Positions 8,765 through 18,418 of a DNA stretch of 64,000 bases are shown here, one piece after another. Below the pieces are notes generated by a model, which saw nothing but the letters and a program-made list of their open reading frames with translations, ran no database searches and had not been told where the DNA came from. How positions within the stretch are numbered: position 1 is the stretch's first letter; the number at the start of each line of letters is the position of its first letter. Origin of the DNA: Verrucomicrobiota bacterium (GTDB lineage: Bacteria; Verrucomicrobiota; Verrucomicrobiia; Limisphaerales; JADJPG01); NCBI GenBank assembly GCA_016713365.1, contig JADJPG010000007.1, positions 27,454 through 91,453 on the forward strand. The letters are read 5' to 3'. Position numbers and translations under genes: made by a program.

Positions 8765-9342
8765 GTTTCTCTGGTTATGTTGTTATTCGTTTCACCGCAC
8801 CTGTTCATCGGCCCGGAACCGGACCCTCACAAGTCGAGTGTTCTAGGACCGCTACGACTGGGATGGCGGTGAATGAGGAGAACCTACAAGAACCCATCGC
8901 CACCTGTCAAAGCCCCGCAATCCACCGCCCCGGTCAGGAGGCTGCGCTGTTCCCCGCTGCTCTCTCCTTGGCGCATGGCTTGAGCAGGATCGCCGTGTCT
9001 CTCAAAAGAAGCGCATCTCGATTTGTCCCCGGGCCGGGTTTGATTTCAAAGGGTTCTTCATCCACCCAGTGGCAGTGAAGTTTATGTATCGCGACAGGCG
9101 TTTTCGTCGGTTCAGTCATGAATTGAGGTTTGATCACGCTGGACCACCTGGCGGTCGTCACACGCGTTTCGAAACTTGGCAAAGTCATCGGCACTGCGTC
9201 CAGGCGAGTTAAACCGCCCGTAACGAGTCGTCGAGATCTCGCGTCGCCAACCACTTTCCCACTGGGCGTCATACGCCCATCGCTCGATTCGTGCCGATAT
9301 GAAATCGTCGTCAGGCACACATCGAACAAGAGCCCGACAACC
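8765..9342. other. Intergenic region with no supported gene
   Basis: The divergent region between the EF-hand gene (minus) and the repeat protein (plus). Open frames here lack a plausible start or protein character. It must contain the promoters of both neighbours, but I cannot place -35/-10 boxes with confidence. Confidence 0.5.
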
Positions 9343-11685
9343 ATGATTATGAAGACCCATTCGTACACCCGCCCGGCCACCTGGCATCCAAGCCTGATCC
9401 TCGTCTGGATCGCGGCCGCCGCCGCGCCCCTTGTCGGGGACGCCGCTCCCACCGGCTCCATCTTCACCTACCAGGGCCGGCTCAACATCAGCGGCGCGCC
9501 GGCGACCGACGGCGTCTATGATTTCCGTTTCACGCTGCACGACGCGAGCGAGGCCGGGTCCGCCATCGGAAGCGCTGTCCTCGTGAATGCGCTGGGCGTC
9601 ACGAACGGTTTGTTCACCGCGACGCTCGATTTCGGATCCACGCCATTCACCTCGGGCGCAGCCTGCTGGCTGCAGCTGCAGGTGAACACCAACGGCGTCG
9701 CTCCACTCGTGACACTCAACCCGCGCCAACGCATCACGCCAACGCCCCAGGCCATCTACGCCGAGAACGCTGGCATGGCGAGCGCCGTCGCCGCCGGAGC
9801 AGTGACGAGCGCCGGGATCGCGCCTTCGGCAGTCGACAGCGAGAGCATCCAGAACGGCAGCATCGAAGCAACCGACCTCAGCCCCAGCCTGTTCAACGAA
9901 ACCTTCTGGAAACTCGGAGGCAACCAAGGCGGAGGAAATTTCCTCGGCAGCCTCGACAGCCAGCCCGTCGAGCTGCGAGCAGGAAACCAAACTGCACTCC
10001 GGCTTCTTCCCAGCTCCTCTACACCTAATGTCGTCGGCGGACACGCTTCCAATCGCGTAGCGCCTTCCGCCGCCGGTGCGTTCATCGGCGGGGGCGGTTT
10101 AATGGACTATTCCAACTTTGTCGCGACGAGTTTTGGAGTGATCGGTGGCGGCGTCCGCAATACTGCCGCAGGACTGGGCGCGGTGGTCGGCGGCGGATTG
10201 ACCAATGGCGCTTCTGGAACCGGCGCCCTCGTATCCGGTGGCTCGCGCAACGTCGCCAGCGCTCCCTACACTACCGTAGGCGGAGGATTCATGAACATGG
10301 TGTTCGACACCAATGGCACGATCGCAGGCGGAATGAACAATCGTGTCTTCGCCGGCCTCGGCGCAGCGACCATCGGAGGCGGTATCGGGAACATGGTGGC
10401 CGACAGCCAGGCCGCCACCATCGCTGGCGGCATCCAACACATCATCGACGGCAGTTCGTACACCGCCACTATCGGCGGCGGTTATCAAAATTACGTTCGC
10501 ACCAACGGAGCTGGTGGGACGGTCGGCGGCGGCGCATTCAATGTCGTCACCGAGGGCTACGGCACCATCGGGGGCGGACACTTCAACACGGTCCACGCGG
10601 AAAACTCGACGATTGGAGGCGGGTTCAAGAACCGGGCTGATGCCGCATACAGCACCGTTGGCGGTGGCCGGGAAAACACCAATTCCAGCACCCACGCCAC
10701 GATCGGCGGAGGTGCGAACAATCTCACCCTGGCCGAGTATGCCAGCACCGGTGGCGGCTCCTCCAACACGGTGGAAGGAGCCTTCGGAACTGTGGGTGGA
10801 GGACGCGCAAACCGCGCTGGGAACCTGTATTCGACCGTGGCGGGCGGCGGGCTGAATAGCGCTCTCTCGACAAACTCCACCGTCAGCGGCGGCCTCAACA
10901 ACGATGTCTCCGGTGACTCCGCCGCCGGCGCCACCATCTCCGGCGGTGTAAACAACTACATCAGGGATTCGCAGGCCGGAGTCATCGCCGGCGGTTTGCA
11001 GAATCACATTTCAGGATCCAGCACCACCGCCACCGTTGGCGGCGGCTACCAGAACTTCATCGAAGCCGGCTCCGACGCCGCGACCATCCAGGGCGGCTTT
11101 TTCAATCTGATCACATCAGGGGACTACAGCAGCATTGGCGGTGGCTCGTTCAACACCAACTCCGGAAACTACTCGACCGTTCCCGGTGGAACGCGCAACG
11201 CCGCCACTGGCGATTACGCCCTGGCCGCCGGCCGACGCGCCAAGGCCGGTCACAACGGCTCGTTCGTCTGGGCGGACGATACGGACGCCGACTTTGCCTC
11301 CACAACCAACAAACAATTCGCCGTCCGCGCGAACAATGGTGTGATGATTCAAGCCACCGACACTGCACTCGATCTGCGCGGAGGCGGCGCCGTCCGCGTC
11401 GCGGGAGCCGGCGTGAACACCACGACTCCCGTTTTCATCCATCGCGCCACCGCGGCGTCGGTCAACGTCAACACCACGATCATTGACCACCCGCATTGCA
11501 ACGGGAATCCCAACGCCATCCTCATCGTCACCCACAACTACAGCGCCGACACGGCAGCCAACCGATATGAAACGGAGCCTGTCGGCGTGTGGTACAACGG
11601 CACCCGATGGACCATCTTTCACGAGAACAGCGGCGTTGTGATGCCGGTAGGACGAGCCTTCAACGTAATGGTCTTCAAGCCGTAA
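9343..11685 (+). CDS. Secreted protein with YadA-head-like GGG repeats and C-terminal DUF7452-like domain
   Basis: About 780 residues. I chose ATG 9343 (or 9349, MKTHSYTRP) because a signal peptide follows (LILVWIAAAAAPLVGDA); the open frame extends further upstream without protein-like character. Residues ~35-200 (GSIFTYQGRLNISGAPATDG...) form an N-terminal domain common in Verrucomicrobiota secreted proteins. Then come about two dozen 14-17-residue units with core T-[IV]-x-G-G-x-x-N (for example STIGGGFKNRADAAYSTVGG), resembling the beta-roll of trimeric YadA heads. The C-terminal ~70 residues (IIDHPHCNGNP..., PVGVWYNGTRWTIF) match what I recall as DUF7452. No outer-membrane anchor barrel is present, so it is probably released or surface-attached by other means. 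Confidence 0.85.
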   Translation: MIMKTHSYTRPATWHPSLILVWIAAAAAPLVGDAAPTGSIFTYQGRLNISGAPATDGVYDFRFTLHDASEAGSAIGSAVLVNALGVTNGLFTATLDFGSTPFTSGAACWLQLQVNTNGVAPLVTLNPRQRITPTPQAIYAENAGMASAVAAGAVTSAGIAPSAVDSESIQNGSIEATDLSPSLFNETFWKLGGNQGGGNFLGSLDSQPVELRAGNQTALRLLPSSSTPNVVGGHASNRVAPSAAGAFIGGGGLMDYSNFVATSFGVIGGGVRNTAAGLGAVVGGGLTNGASGTGALVSGGSRNVASAPYTTVGGGFMNMVFDTNGTIAGGMNNRVFAGLGAATIGGGIGNMVADSQAATIAGGIQHIIDGSSYTATIGGGYQNYVRTNGAGGTVGGGAFNVVTEGYGTIGGGHFNTVHAENSTIGGGFKNRADAAYSTVGGGRENTNSSTHATIGGGANNLTLAEYASTGGGSSNTVEGAFGTVGGGRANRAGNLYSTVAGGGLNSALSTNSTVSGGLNNDVSGDSAAGATISGGVNNYIRDSQAGVIAGGLQNHISGSSTTATVGGGYQNFIEAGSDAATIQGGFFNLITSGDYSSIGGGSFNTNSGNYSTVPGGTRNAATGDYALAAGRRAKAGHNGSFVWADDTDADFASTTNKQFAVRANNGVMIQATDTALDLRGGGAVRVAGAGVNTTTPVFIHRATAASVNVNTTIIDHPHCNGNPNAILIVTHNYSADTAANRYETEPVGVWYNGTRWTIFHENSGVVMPVGRAFNVMVFKP

Positions 11686-11705
11686 ACTCCCAACTCGATT
11701 TCGCC

Positions 11706-12176
11706 ATGAAATCCATTCTTCAAATCAGCACTCTGGTCGCGCTTCTCCTGTCCGACCATTGCAGTGCCCAACAGTTCTCGATCAGCGGCAGCGTCATCGC
11801 AGGCGGTGGCGGGACGGCCAGCGGGGGACAATTCCAAGTCACCGGAACGATCGCCCAGGCGGAAGCTGGACCTCGATTGACGGGCAGATGTTTCTCCGTC
11901 GACTCAGGATTCTGGGGGCACTACGCCGTGATATCGACTCCCGGCGCTCCAACCCTCCGCACGCGAGTCGTCGCCAACTACGTGCGCGTCTCGTTCACAC
12001 CCGGCTGCGGAGACTGGGTGCTGCAATGGACCAACACGCTCGAACCCGAAGCCGCCGCCACGATCTGGACCGACGACGAAGCCAGCAATTTGGTCCTAAT
12101 CGACGGCGAATTGACTCGCGACTTCCACATTCCCAGTTGGGGCAGTCGCCTTTACTTCCGCCTGCGCCAGCCCTGA
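11706..12176 (+). CDS. Small secreted beta protein with FYR-type tail
   Basis: A 156-residue exported protein. The ATG at 11706 starts a signal peptide (MKSILQISTLVALLLSDHCS, cleavage near AQQ). The mature chain has the FSISGSVIAGGGGTASGGQF motif common in Verrucomicrobiota secretome proteins, then a C-terminal module (WVLQWTNTLEP ... LYFRLRQP) of the kind shared by several secreted proteins here. It starts 20 bases after the GGG-repeat protein and is followed by a terminator, so the two probably form a two-gene operon. Function unknown. Confidence 0.8.
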   Translation: MKSILQISTLVALLLSDHCSAQQFSISGSVIAGGGGTASGGQFQVTGTIAQAEAGPRLTGRCFSVDSGFWGHYAVISTPGAPTLRTRVVANYVRVSFTPGCGDWVLQWTNTLEPEAAATIWTDDEASNLVLIDGELTRDFHIPSWGSRLYFRLRQP

Positions 12177-12214
12177 AAGGCTGTCTGAAGGTCGGCAACG
12201 TTCTCGTTTCGTAC

Positions 12215-12246
12215 GGCCACCGGTTCGCCGGTGGTCTTTTCCTTTA
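12215..12246 (+). terminator. Intrinsic terminator of the two-gene secreted-protein operon
   Basis: Stem CCACCGG (12217-12223) and CCGGTGG (12228-12234) with a TTCG tetraloop, followed by TCTTTTCCTTT. It lies 40 bases after the stop of the small secreted protein and ~100 bases before clpB. Confidence 0.8.
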
Positions 12247-12343
12247 TCGCACTCCTTGACTCCAGTCCGGTCCAGCCTTCGCCAAGCAATGGCAAGCGGC
12301 CCCCTCGACAAGCGGAGAACTTCATACTAGGAAAGGAATCGCT

Positions 12344-14974
12344 ATGGACCTGAACAAGTTTACAGAGAAAGCCCAAGGCGCGATCACCGATGCGCAGAGC
12401 ATCGCCACGCGCCAGCAGCATCAAACCGTCGATGTGGAGCACGTCGCGCTGGCGTTGCTGGAACAGGAAGGCGGGCTCGTGCCGCGCCTGTTCGAGAAGG
12501 CCAAGGTCGCGCCGGACTTGCTGAAGGCCAAAGTCGAGGAGGAGTTGAACCGCCTTCCGCGCGTCAGCGGAGACGCCGCCTCGGCGCAGGGTCTCTACGT
12601 CACGCAGCGGTTGAACAAGCTGCTCGTCAAGGCGCAGGACGAGGCCAAGCGCCTCAAGGACGAATACGTCAGCGTCGAGCATCTCGTGCTCGCGATGTTC
12701 GATGAGTCCAGCTCGACGCCGATGGGGAAGATTCTCAAGTCACTGAACGTGCGTCGTGATGAGTTCCTCAAGGCGCTGACCGAGGTGCGTGGCAATCAGC
12801 GCGTGACCAGCGCGAATCACGAGGCTACTTACGAAGCGCTCGAAAAATACGGGCGCGATCTCACGAAGCTCGCGCAGCAGAACAAGCTCGATCCCGTCAT
12901 CGGCCGCGACGCCGAGATCCGCCGCTGCACCCAGGTGCTCTCGCGGCGCACGAAGAACAATCCCGTGCTCATCGGCGAGCCGGGCGTCGGTAAGACGGCC
13001 ATCGTCGAAGGCCTCGCGCGCCGCATCGTCGCGGGAGATGTTCCGGATAGTTTGAAGGAGAAGAAGATTATCTCGCTCGATCTCAGCGCGCTCATCGCCG
13101 GTGCGAAGTTCCGTGGCGAATTCGAGGAACGCCTGAAAGCCGTCCTGCAGGAAGTCACGAAGGCGCAGGGCCAGGTCATCCTGTTCATCGACGAGATCCA
13201 CACAATGGTCGGTGCCGGAAAAGCCGAGGGCGCGATGGACGCCGGCAACATGCTCAAGCCCATGCTGGCGCGCGGCGAGTTGCACTGCATTGGAGCGACC
13301 ACGCTTGATGAGTATCGCAAATACATCGAGAAGGACGCCGCGCTGGAACGCCGCTTCCAGCCAGTGATGGTAAACGAGCCTAGCGTCGAGGACACCATCT
13401 CGATCCTGCGCGGATTGCGCGAGCGCTACGAACTGCACCACAAGGTTCGCATCCAGGACGCCGCGCTGGTTTCCGCCGCGCAGCTCTCGCATCGCTACAT
13501 CTCGGATCGCTTCCTGCCCGACAAGGCCATCGATCTCGTGGACGAAGCCGCCGCCAAGCTGCGCACCGAAATGGAGTCGATGCCCGAGGAACTCGAACAG
13601 CTCGAGCGCCGCCTCACGCAACTCGAGATCGAGCGCGAGGCGTTGAAGAAGGAAAAGGACGAGGCGAGCAAGGAACGGCTTAAGTCGTTGGAGAAGGAGC
13701 TCGCGAATCTCAAGAGCCAGCGCGACACGCTCAAGGCGCAGTGGGATTCGGAGAAGTCCGTGGTGGACGACGTCCAGAAGCTTCGTGAAGCCCTCGAACT
13801 CGCGCGCACCGAGATGGAGAAGGCGCGCCGCCAGAACGAGCTGTCGCGCGTGGCCGAATATCAATACGGCAAGATTCCCGGCATCGAGAAGCAGTTGAAG
13901 GATGTCGAAGCCAAAGCTGCGGCCTCAGGCAAAGGCGGGCCGCGTCTCTTGCAGGAGGAAGTCACGGCGGATGAAGTTGCAGAAGTTGTGGCGCGCTGGA
14001 CCGGCGTGCCTGTCTCGCGCCTGCTTGAAGGCGAGAAGGACAAGCTCCTGCGACTCGACGAGATTTTGCACGAACGCGTCATCGGCCAAGGCGAAGCCGT
14101 GCAGGCCGTCGCGGACGCGGTCATTCGTGCGCGCTCCGGCTTGAAGGATCCGAAGCGGCCGATTGGTTCATTCGTTTTCCTGGGCCCGACCGGCGTGGGC
14201 AAAACCGAGCTGGCGCGCGCGCTCGCCGAGAGCTTGTTCGACAGCGAGGACAACATCGTGCGCGTGGACATGAGCGAATACATGGAGAAGCACGCCGTCG
14301 CCCGGCTCATCGGCGCGCCTCCCGGCTACGTGGGTTACGAGGAGGGCGGCCAGCTCACGGAGGCCGTTCGCCGCAAGCCGTATTGCGTCGTGCTCTTCGA
14401 CGAGATCGAAAAGGCACACCACGATGTCTTCAACGTCTTTCTGCAAATCCTCGACGACGGACGCCTCACCGACAGCCAGGGCCGCACGGTGGATTTCAAG
14501 AACACGATCATCATCATGACGTCGAACATCGGCAGCCCGCACCTGCTGGAGAACGTCAGCGACACCGGCGAGATCACCGAGAGCGTCCGCAAGAAGGTAA
14601 TGAACGAACTGCGCGCGCACTTCCGCCCGCAGTTCCTGCATCGCGTGGATGAAATTGTCCTCTTCAAGCCGCTCACGCTCGGCGAGATCACGAAGATCGT
14701 CGAGCTGCTGCTCGGTCTCCTGCGCCTGCGCCTCGCCGACCGCCACATCGAGCTCGAACTCAGCGACGCGGCGAAGGAACACATCGCCCGCGAAGGCTAC
14801 GACCCGGTCTATGGCGCGCGTCCGCTCAAGCGTTACCTGCAACGCCAGCTCGAAACCGCGCTCTCGCGGAAGCTGCTCGCCGGCGACATCACCGACCACA
14901 GCCGCGTGACCGTGGACTTGAAGAAGGGTGAGTTGGTGTTTGAGTCGAAGAAGCTCAAGCCGGTAAAAGAGTAG
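12344..14974 (+). CDS. clpB: ATP-dependent disaggregase ClpB
   Basis: An 876-residue AAA+ chaperone that works with DnaK to resolubilise aggregated proteins in the cytosol. Domains in order: double Clp_N repeat (1-145), first AAA module with Walker A GEPGVGKT (about 211) and Walker B VILFIDEIH (about 278), the long coiled-coil middle domain (about 410-530, rich in E/K/R), which distinguishes ClpB from ClpA/C, then a second AAA module with Walker A GPTGVGKT (about 614) and the D2-small domain. Length is normal for the family (~860). The start at 12344 follows a good ribosome site (AGGAAAGGA). No CIRCE element is visible upstream. Confidence 0.98.
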   Translation: MDLNKFTEKAQGAITDAQSIATRQQHQTVDVEHVALALLEQEGGLVPRLFEKAKVAPDLLKAKVEEELNRLPRVSGDAASAQGLYVTQRLNKLLVKAQDEAKRLKDEYVSVEHLVLAMFDESSSTPMGKILKSLNVRRDEFLKALTEVRGNQRVTSANHEATYEALEKYGRDLTKLAQQNKLDPVIGRDAEIRRCTQVLSRRTKNNPVLIGEPGVGKTAIVEGLARRIVAGDVPDSLKEKKIISLDLSALIAGAKFRGEFEERLKAVLQEVTKAQGQVILFIDEIHTMVGAGKAEGAMDAGNMLKPMLARGELHCIGATTLDEYRKYIEKDAALERRFQPVMVNEPSVEDTISILRGLRERYELHHKVRIQDAALVSAAQLSHRYISDRFLPDKAIDLVDEAAAKLRTEMESMPEELEQLERRLTQLEIEREALKKEKDEASKERLKSLEKELANLKSQRDTLKAQWDSEKSVVDDVQKLREALELARTEMEKARRQNELSRVAEYQYGKIPGIEKQLKDVEAKAAASGKGGPRLLQEEVTADEVAEVVARWTGVPVSRLLEGEKDKLLRLDEILHERVIGQGEAVQAVADAVIRARSGLKDPKRPIGSFVFLGPTGVGKTELARALAESLFDSEDNIVRVDMSEYMEKHAVARLIGAPPGYVGYEEGGQLTEAVRRKPYCVVLFDEIEKAHHDVFNVFLQILDDGRLTDSQGRTVDFKNTIIIMTSNIGSPHLLENVSDTGEITESVRKKVMNELRAHFRPQFLHRVDEIVLFKPLTLGEITKIVELLLGLLRLRLADRHIELELSDAAKEHIAREGYDPVYGARPLKRYLQRQLETALSRKLLAGDITDHSRVTVDLKKGELVFESKKLKPVKE

Positions 14975-14976
14975 GC

Positions 14977-15450
14977 ATGCCGAAGCCGAAGAAATCGTGG
15001 CGCGAGAAACTGGCCGACGACAAAGGACTGCCGAAGATTGCTCCGGTCGAAGGCAAGATGACGACGAAATGGGGCGAGGGCCTGATGGTCATTCCCGCGC
15101 CGCGCGAAGTCGATGCGCTGATGCAGAAGATCCCGAAAGGAAAGCTCACGACCATCAACGAGCTTCGTGCCGCGCTGGCTCGTCAACACAAGGCGAACTT
15201 CGGCTGCCCAATCACGACCGGCATTTTCGCATGGATCGCTGCGCACGCCGCGGAAGAAGCGTCAGCGGAAGGCCGCAAGCGCATCACGCCCTACTGGCGC
15301 ACACTGAAAACCGGCGGCGAGCTGAACCCCAAATATCCCGGTGGCATCCCAGGCTTGAAGAAACGTCTCGTCGCCGAAGGCCACAAGGTAACGCAGAAGG
15401 GGAAACGGTTTTTCGTGGCGGACTTCGAGACAGTTTTGTTTTATCCTTGA
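14977..15450 (+). CDS. MGMT-family (methylguanine-methyltransferase-like) protein
   Basis: A 157-residue protein of the alkyltransferase-like fold. It matches a conserved bacterial family that begins with a KKSW.EKL.D.KGLPKI stretch, followed by MVIPAPREVDALMQKIPKGK and the motif GCPITTGIFAWIAAHAAEE. The canonical O6-methylguanine acceptor motif PCHR is absent; a Cys is present in GCPITTG, but its role is not established. It may therefore bind damaged DNA without repairing it, as alkyltransferase-like proteins do; this is inference. It begins 2 bases after the clpB stop and is likely co-transcribed with clpB. Confidence 0.85.
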   Translation: MPKPKKSWREKLADDKGLPKIAPVEGKMTTKWGEGLMVIPAPREVDALMQKIPKGKLTTINELRAALARQHKANFGCPITTGIFAWIAAHAAEEASAEGRKRITPYWRTLKTGGELNPKYPGGIPGLKKRLVAEGHKVTQKGKRFFVADFETVLFYP

Positions 15451-15512
15451 GGCCATCTGCCCCACCCTGTTCCGTGCTTGGTTTGCGTCCAGCGTCGACC
15501 TAAATTGCGCGC

Positions 15513-16667
15513 GTGCTTGCGGACATCAAATCATTCACGCGCGACGAACTCATCGCGCCGTTCAAGTCCTGGAACCTTCCCGGCTACCGGCTCGATCAGG
15601 TCTTGAAGTGGCTTTACGAAAAGCGCGCTTCGTCGTGGGCGGAAATGACGAATCTTCCGAAGGCGTTGCGCGACCAACTCGCCCAGCACTACTCGTTGCA
15701 CGCGCTGGAACTGGTCCGCAAGCAAGGCTCGCGCGACACCACGCAGAAGTTTCTGTGGAAACTCAGCGACGGCGCGATGATTGAGAGCGTGCTGATTCCC
15801 GCGAACCCGGCGCTTTACGGCGAAGCGAGTGATCGCCACACGCTCTGCGTCTCCACACAGGTCGGCTGCGCGTATGGCTGCAAGTTCTGCGCGAGCGGTC
15901 TCGAAGGCTGGAAGCGCAATCTGCGCGTCGACGAAATCGTGGAGCAAGTGCTCGCGACGGAGCGGTGGGCAGCGACGGAAAGTTCTGGGTTTCGAGTTCT
16001 AAGTTCAGAGTCAACTGTCGGCGAGCAACCCGAAACCAAGAACCCAAAACCCGAAACCCGCCTCGTGAACAATCTCGTCATCATGGGCATGGGCGAGCCG
16101 CTGGCGAATTACGACAACCTGCTCAAGGCACTCCGCATTCTGAACGCGCCGTGGGGCGGCGGGATCGGCGCGCGGAAGATTACGATCTCCACCAGCGGGC
16201 TCGCGCCGCAGATTCGCAAACTCGCGGAGGAACCGCTCCAGTTCCGGCTCGCCATCTCGCTGCACGGAGCGACGGATGAGACGCGGAACAAGATCATGCC
16301 GGTCAATCGTCGCTACCCGCTCGCCGAACTGACCGGCGCCTGCGAGGAATACCAACGGAAGCGCGAGCGGATGATTACCCTGGAATACATCCTCATCGCG
16401 GGAGTGAACGATGCATTGCGGGAAACCAAACCGCTGGCCGCGCTCGCCCATCGTTTGAATGCCAAGGTGAACTTGATTCCCTACAACAAGGTGGAAGATC
16501 TCCAGTGGGTGCGACCGACCGAAGAAGTGCAGGAGGCGTTCCTCGCCGCGCTGGAGGAACTCGGCGTAACGGCGACCCTGCGCCGGGAAAAGGGACACGA
16601 CATCGACGCCGCCTGCGGTCAGCTCCGGCTGAAGACAGAACGCGAATTGGCGAAAAAGCCGGAGTAA
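15513..16667 (+). CDS. rlmN: 23S rRNA (adenine2503-C2)-methyltransferase RlmN
   Basis: A 384-residue radical-SAM enzyme that methylates A2503 of 23S rRNA and A37 of some tRNAs. The [4Fe-4S] motif CAYGCKFC has Cys at about 119, 123 and 126; the SAM-binding GMGEPLANYDN follows, and the C-terminal half contains the second catalytic Cys in the DIDAACGQLR region. The start is GTG at 15513 (MLADIKSFTRDEL). It is ~25 residues longer than expected because of an in-frame insertion at about 157-183 (SSGFRVLSSESTVGEQPETK...), placed between the radical-SAM motif and GMGEP, apparently derived from a short repeat. Otherwise the gene is intact. Confidence 0.96.
   Translation: MLADIKSFTRDELIAPFKSWNLPGYRLDQVLKWLYEKRASSWAEMTNLPKALRDQLAQHYSLHALELVRKQGSRDTTQKFLWKLSDGAMIESVLIPANPALYGEASDRHTLCVSTQVGCAYGCKFCASGLEGWKRNLRVDEIVEQVLATERWAATESSGFRVLSSESTVGEQPETKNPKPETRLVNNLVIMGMGEPLANYDNLLKALRILNAPWGGGIGARKITISTSGLAPQIRKLAEEPLQFRLAISLHGATDETRNKIMPVNRRYPLAELTGACEEYQRKRERMITLEYILIAGVNDALRETKPLAALAHRLNAKVNLIPYNKVEDLQWVRPTEEVQEAFLAALEELGVTATLRREKGHDIDAACGQLRLKTERELAKKPE
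15980..16060. repeat. Short repeat-derived in-frame insertion in rlmN
   Basis: An ~80-base low-complexity segment with imperfect inverted structure: its left part (ctgggtttcgagttctaag) is roughly complementary to its right part (aagaacccaaaacccgaaac). Composition is AT-richer than the flanking gene. It inserts ~27 residues of Ser/Glu/Pro/Thr-rich peptide into RlmN without breaking the frame. Confidence 0.6.
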
Positions 16668-16797
16668 CGCTAGACTCGGAAGGAATGAATCAGGCCGACA
16701 GGAGGTTTCGGGAAACCGGCAAACCACTTTCGAGATTCGATATCCCGCCGATGTTGAAGGCGCGGACTACGTCGGACTCTTTGGAAATCCATTGTTC

Positions 16798-18344
16798 ATG
16801 CTAATTCGAGTCGCCCTGCTCTTGATTTCGCTTCTGATCTGCGTCGTCTCGGCTCGTGCCGCAACGGGACCGAAGGCTTATTGCTCAACGAACCACCTAA
16901 TCGTCCGGTTCAAACCGCAGGTCGCCAGCATGCTTCCCGATACTGCGACCACGAATCAGCTCTCCTCGATGCTCGCGCACTTGGGATTGCCCCGCGGTGC
17001 TGAATTGCGAGAGACGCCGCTGGCCCGGCATTTCCGTTCGCGGCCTGCCGCCAACTCACGCCGCCGACACGAGCCTGTGGATTCGCGCCACTTTCTCTAC
17101 CTGCGCCTTCCACCGAGACTCACGATCGATGAATGCGTCCGTCGTCTCGAAGCCCATCCATTGATCGATTACGCCGAGCCGGATTGGATCGGCGCCGCCG
17201 CAACCACGATTCCGGCGGACCCGAATTTCGCTGACCAGTGGTATCATCAGAACTCCACCAAACCGTCCGCTTCCATCCAGACTCCGCTCGCGTGGGACAT
17301 CACGCGCGGCTCGGCGAACGTGCTGGTGGCCGTGATTGACTCCGGAATCATGCCGCTGCCCGAATTCGCCGGACGCACCGTGCCGGGCTACAACTTTGCC
17401 TATGACGAAGCCGACACGACCGACGACAACGGCCACGGGACGGCGGTGGCAAGGCGTCCTATGCGCGAGCGCGAACACGGATCCGCGGCGCCGGCGTGGA
17501 CTGGAACTGTCGCATCATGCCAATCAAGGTCCTCGACGATTGGAACACCGGATTCTACTCCTGGTGGGCGCAGGGCATTGATTTCGCCGTAAGCAACGGC
17601 TGCAAGATCATCAACTTCTCCGGCGGCGGCACGGCCTACGGCCAGACGGTGGCGCGCGCCATCACCAACGCCATCGCTCATGGCGTCATCTTCGTGACGG
17701 CCGCCGGCAATGAAGGTGGAAACGTCCTCGGCTTCCCGGGCTCGCTCGACGCATCCATCACCGTTGGCGCGACGGACCGAAACGATCAACGCGCCGAGTT
17801 CAGTGATTCCGGGCCCCAACTGGATCTCGTCGCACCCGGCGAGGACATCGCCACGCTGGGGCTGGACGGCGAATTGTGGTTCGACACCGGCACTTCATTC
17901 TCCACGCCAATGGTGGCTGGAGTGTGCGCCCTGCTCGCCGCCGTGCGGCCGAATCTCACGCAGGCCGAAGCGCTGCAACTCCTCTGCTCTGGCGCGGAGG
18001 ATCAAGTCGGCGGCATCACGGACACGCCGGGCTTCGATACGTCTCACGGCTGGGGTCGATTGAACGCCTACCATTCCCTCTTACTCGCGACGACGCAGGT
18101 GGACCAAGTCCGCCGCACTTATAACCACGTGGAGCTTTCCTGGGTCAGCCCGGCCAATGCCGGCAGCCGGCAGCCTTACCAGGTCGAATACAAATCGTCC
18201 CTCGGTTCCGGTTGGGTTCCGCTGACGAATCCCTCCGCCTTCCGCTACGAAGCTGGTCGCACCTACTGGAACGACGACGGCTCTGAAACCGGCATCGCCA
18301 CCAGCACCGGCTACTTCCGCGTGAAGCTGCGTCCGCCTCAGTGA
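16798..18344 (+). pseudogene. S8 family serine peptidase (subtilase), two frameshifts
   Basis: A ~515-residue secreted subtilase. The ATG at 16798 starts the signal peptide LIRVALLLISLLICVVSARA; a propeptide-like domain follows (LIVRFKPQVASMLPD). Triad blocks: Asp in VAVIDSGI, His in NGHGTAVA, Ser in GTSFSTPMVAG; the oxyanion Asn is in TAAGNEGG. The C-terminus carries the FYR-like module ending in TGYFRVKLRPPQ. Two frame changes lie close together, about 17449 (directly after GHGTAVA, probably an extra A) and about 17490 (before VDWNCRIMPI); together they restore one continuous protein. Clustered indels suggest either a local consensus error or a short damaged patch in a real pseudogene. Confidence 0.85.
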
Positions 18345-18418
18345 AGCCGCCGCGGGCGCCGCATCCTGCATTTCACTTCCCGCTTTCTCCCTCGCAGATC
18401 CATTGCTAGCGTCCGCCC

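Noticed and set aside
10100..11200. Regular GGC-rich DNA repeats that could look like a CRISPR or tandem satellite
   Set aside because: The periodicity is that of protein repeats (T-[IV]-x-G-G-x-x-N) in one open frame; the units vary and no conserved direct repeat with unique spacers exists.
12250..12343. Heat-shock promoter or CIRCE element ahead of clpB
   Set aside because: No TTAGCACTC/GAGTGCTAA repeat and no convincing sigma-32 boxes could be found.
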